Shown here: positions 4,545 to 5,098 of the stretch, piece by piece
Layout of the letters: each line of letters begins with the position of its first letter
Position numbering within the stretch: position 1 is the stretch's first letter
NCBI GenBank assembly: GCA_900548845.1
Contig: URMI01000102.1
Span: 1-5,098 of the forward strand
Length of the DNA: 5,098 nt
Direction of reading: 5' to 3'
Source: an uncultured Clostridia bacterium
GTDB taxonomy: Bacteria > Bacillota > Clostridia > Christensenellales > Borkfalkiaceae
Translations under genes and position numbers: made by a program
Notes under the pieces: generated by a model
The model's database searches: none
What the model saw: the letters and a program-made list of their open reading frames with translations, nothing else
What the model was told of the DNA's origin: nothing

Positions 4545-5098
4545 TCACCCTGCAAACTGCGCCTTGTAGAGCTCCGAATAAAAGCCGCCCTTTTGAAGGA
4601 GCTCTTTGTGTGTGCCCTGCTCGATGATGGTGCCCGCCTTCATCACAAGGATGAGATCGGCGTTCTCGATCGTTGAAAGGCGGTGCGCCACGATGAAGCA
4701 GGTGCGCCCCTGCATGAGCTTAGAAAAGGCGTCCTGCACGCGCATCTCGGTGCGGGTATCGATGGAGCTCGTCGCCTCGTCCAGGATGAGCATAGGCGGA
4801 CGGGTGAGCATGATGCGCGCGATGCATAAAAGCTGCCGCTGCCCCTGCGAGAGCGCGCCCTCGTCGCCGATGACGGTATCGTACCCTTCGGGCAGGCGGG
4901 AGATGAAGCCGTGCGCGTGCGCCGCGCGGGCGGCCTCGATCATCTCCTCTTCGGTCGCTTCGGGATTGCCCATCAGAAGGTTCTCGCGCACGGTCGCCTT
5001 TTTCAGCCACGTCTCCTGCAATACCATGCCGTAGTGACTGCGGAGCGACTTGCGCGTGATCTCCCTGATATCGTGCCCGTCCACCGAGACGCACCCTT
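4545..5098 (-). CDS. ABC exporter, ATP-binding domain (C-terminal part; cut by the right edge)
   Basis: The last 183 residues of an ABC ATPase domain, ending at TGA (4545-4547). The Walker A loop and any membrane domain lie beyond the edge. Visible in order: the Q-loop region YGMVLQETWLKKATVRENL with Gln at about 5016-5018, the signature LSQGQ (4839-4853), Walker B with D-loop MLILDEATSSID (4758-4793) and the H-loop HRLST with His at about 4683-4685. The catalytic Glu follows the Walker B Asp, so this half is competent for ATP hydrolysis. The sequence is typical of type IV (ABCB-like) exporters, where this domain follows a six-helix membrane domain in one chain, often as one half of a heterodimeric multidrug-type pump. 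The ending FYSELYKAQFAG is the usual one for that group. The substrate cannot be inferred. A paralogous partner gene beyond the edge would be expected if heterodimeric. Confidence 0.95.
   Translation of the reverse strand, partial: GCVSVDGHDIREITRKSLRSHYGMVLQETWLKKATVRENLLMGNPEATEEEMIEAARAAHAHGFISRLPEGYDTVIGDEGALSQGQRQLLCIARIMLTRPPMLILDEATSSIDTRTEMRVQDAFSKLMQGRTCFIVAHRLSTIENADLILVMKAGTIIEQGTHKELLQKGGFYSELYKAQFAG

Noticed and set aside
1..5098. CRISPR array, transposase, tRNA or rRNA.
   Set aside because: I looked for these because of the WYL1-like protein and the gene-free stretches, and found no spaced direct repeats, IS ends, cloverleaf or rRNA sequence.

Overview
The window looks like chromosomal DNA from a member of the Bacillota, probably a Clostridia-type gut anaerobe. 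The clues are ribonuclease Y, strong AGGAGG-type ribosome binding sites in front of the starts that can be seen, near-consensus sigma-A promoters, and GC-rich genes separated by AT-rich gaps with intrinsic terminators. The lineage is an inference; there is no rRNA or other marker gene here.

Layout from left to right. (1) 1-368, minus: the 5' part of a gene of unknown function that runs off the left edge. (2) 369-676: a gene-free stretch with an inverted repeat at 625-641 and a strong intrinsic terminator (407-442) only 38 bases before the start of gene 1, a leader-and-attenuator type of layout. (3) 677-1162, minus: a small coiled-coil protein, possibly DIP1984-like. (4) 1163-1376: a divergent promoter region with a good promoter on each strand and several repeated or palindromic words that could be operators. 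(5) 1377-2465, plus: a WYL-domain regulator with two ribbon-helix-helix-like segments, whose layout recalls the WYL1 accessory proteins of Cas13d CRISPR systems; no cas gene or CRISPR array is present. (6) 2475-2509: a perfect bidirectional terminator shared by the converging WYL gene and rny. (7) 2522-4138, minus: rny, complete, with a perfect-consensus promoter (4223-4251) and a 5' leader hairpin. (8) 4252-4544: a gene-free stretch with pyrimidine tracts, a terminator, and a cluster of nested inverted repeats that could fold as a structured RNA on the minus strand. (9) 4545-5098, minus: the C-terminal half of an ABC exporter ATPase domain, cut by the right edge.

The genes do not form one pathway. 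RNase Y is a housekeeping mRNA-decay enzyme, the ABC protein is an exporter component, and the WYL protein is a ligand-sensing type of regulator whose target cannot be read from the window. The most useful leads are the WYL1-like regulator with its candidate operators, the structured-RNA candidate upstream of rny, and the attenuator-like leader before the left-edge gene. No complete new multi-gene system is evident.
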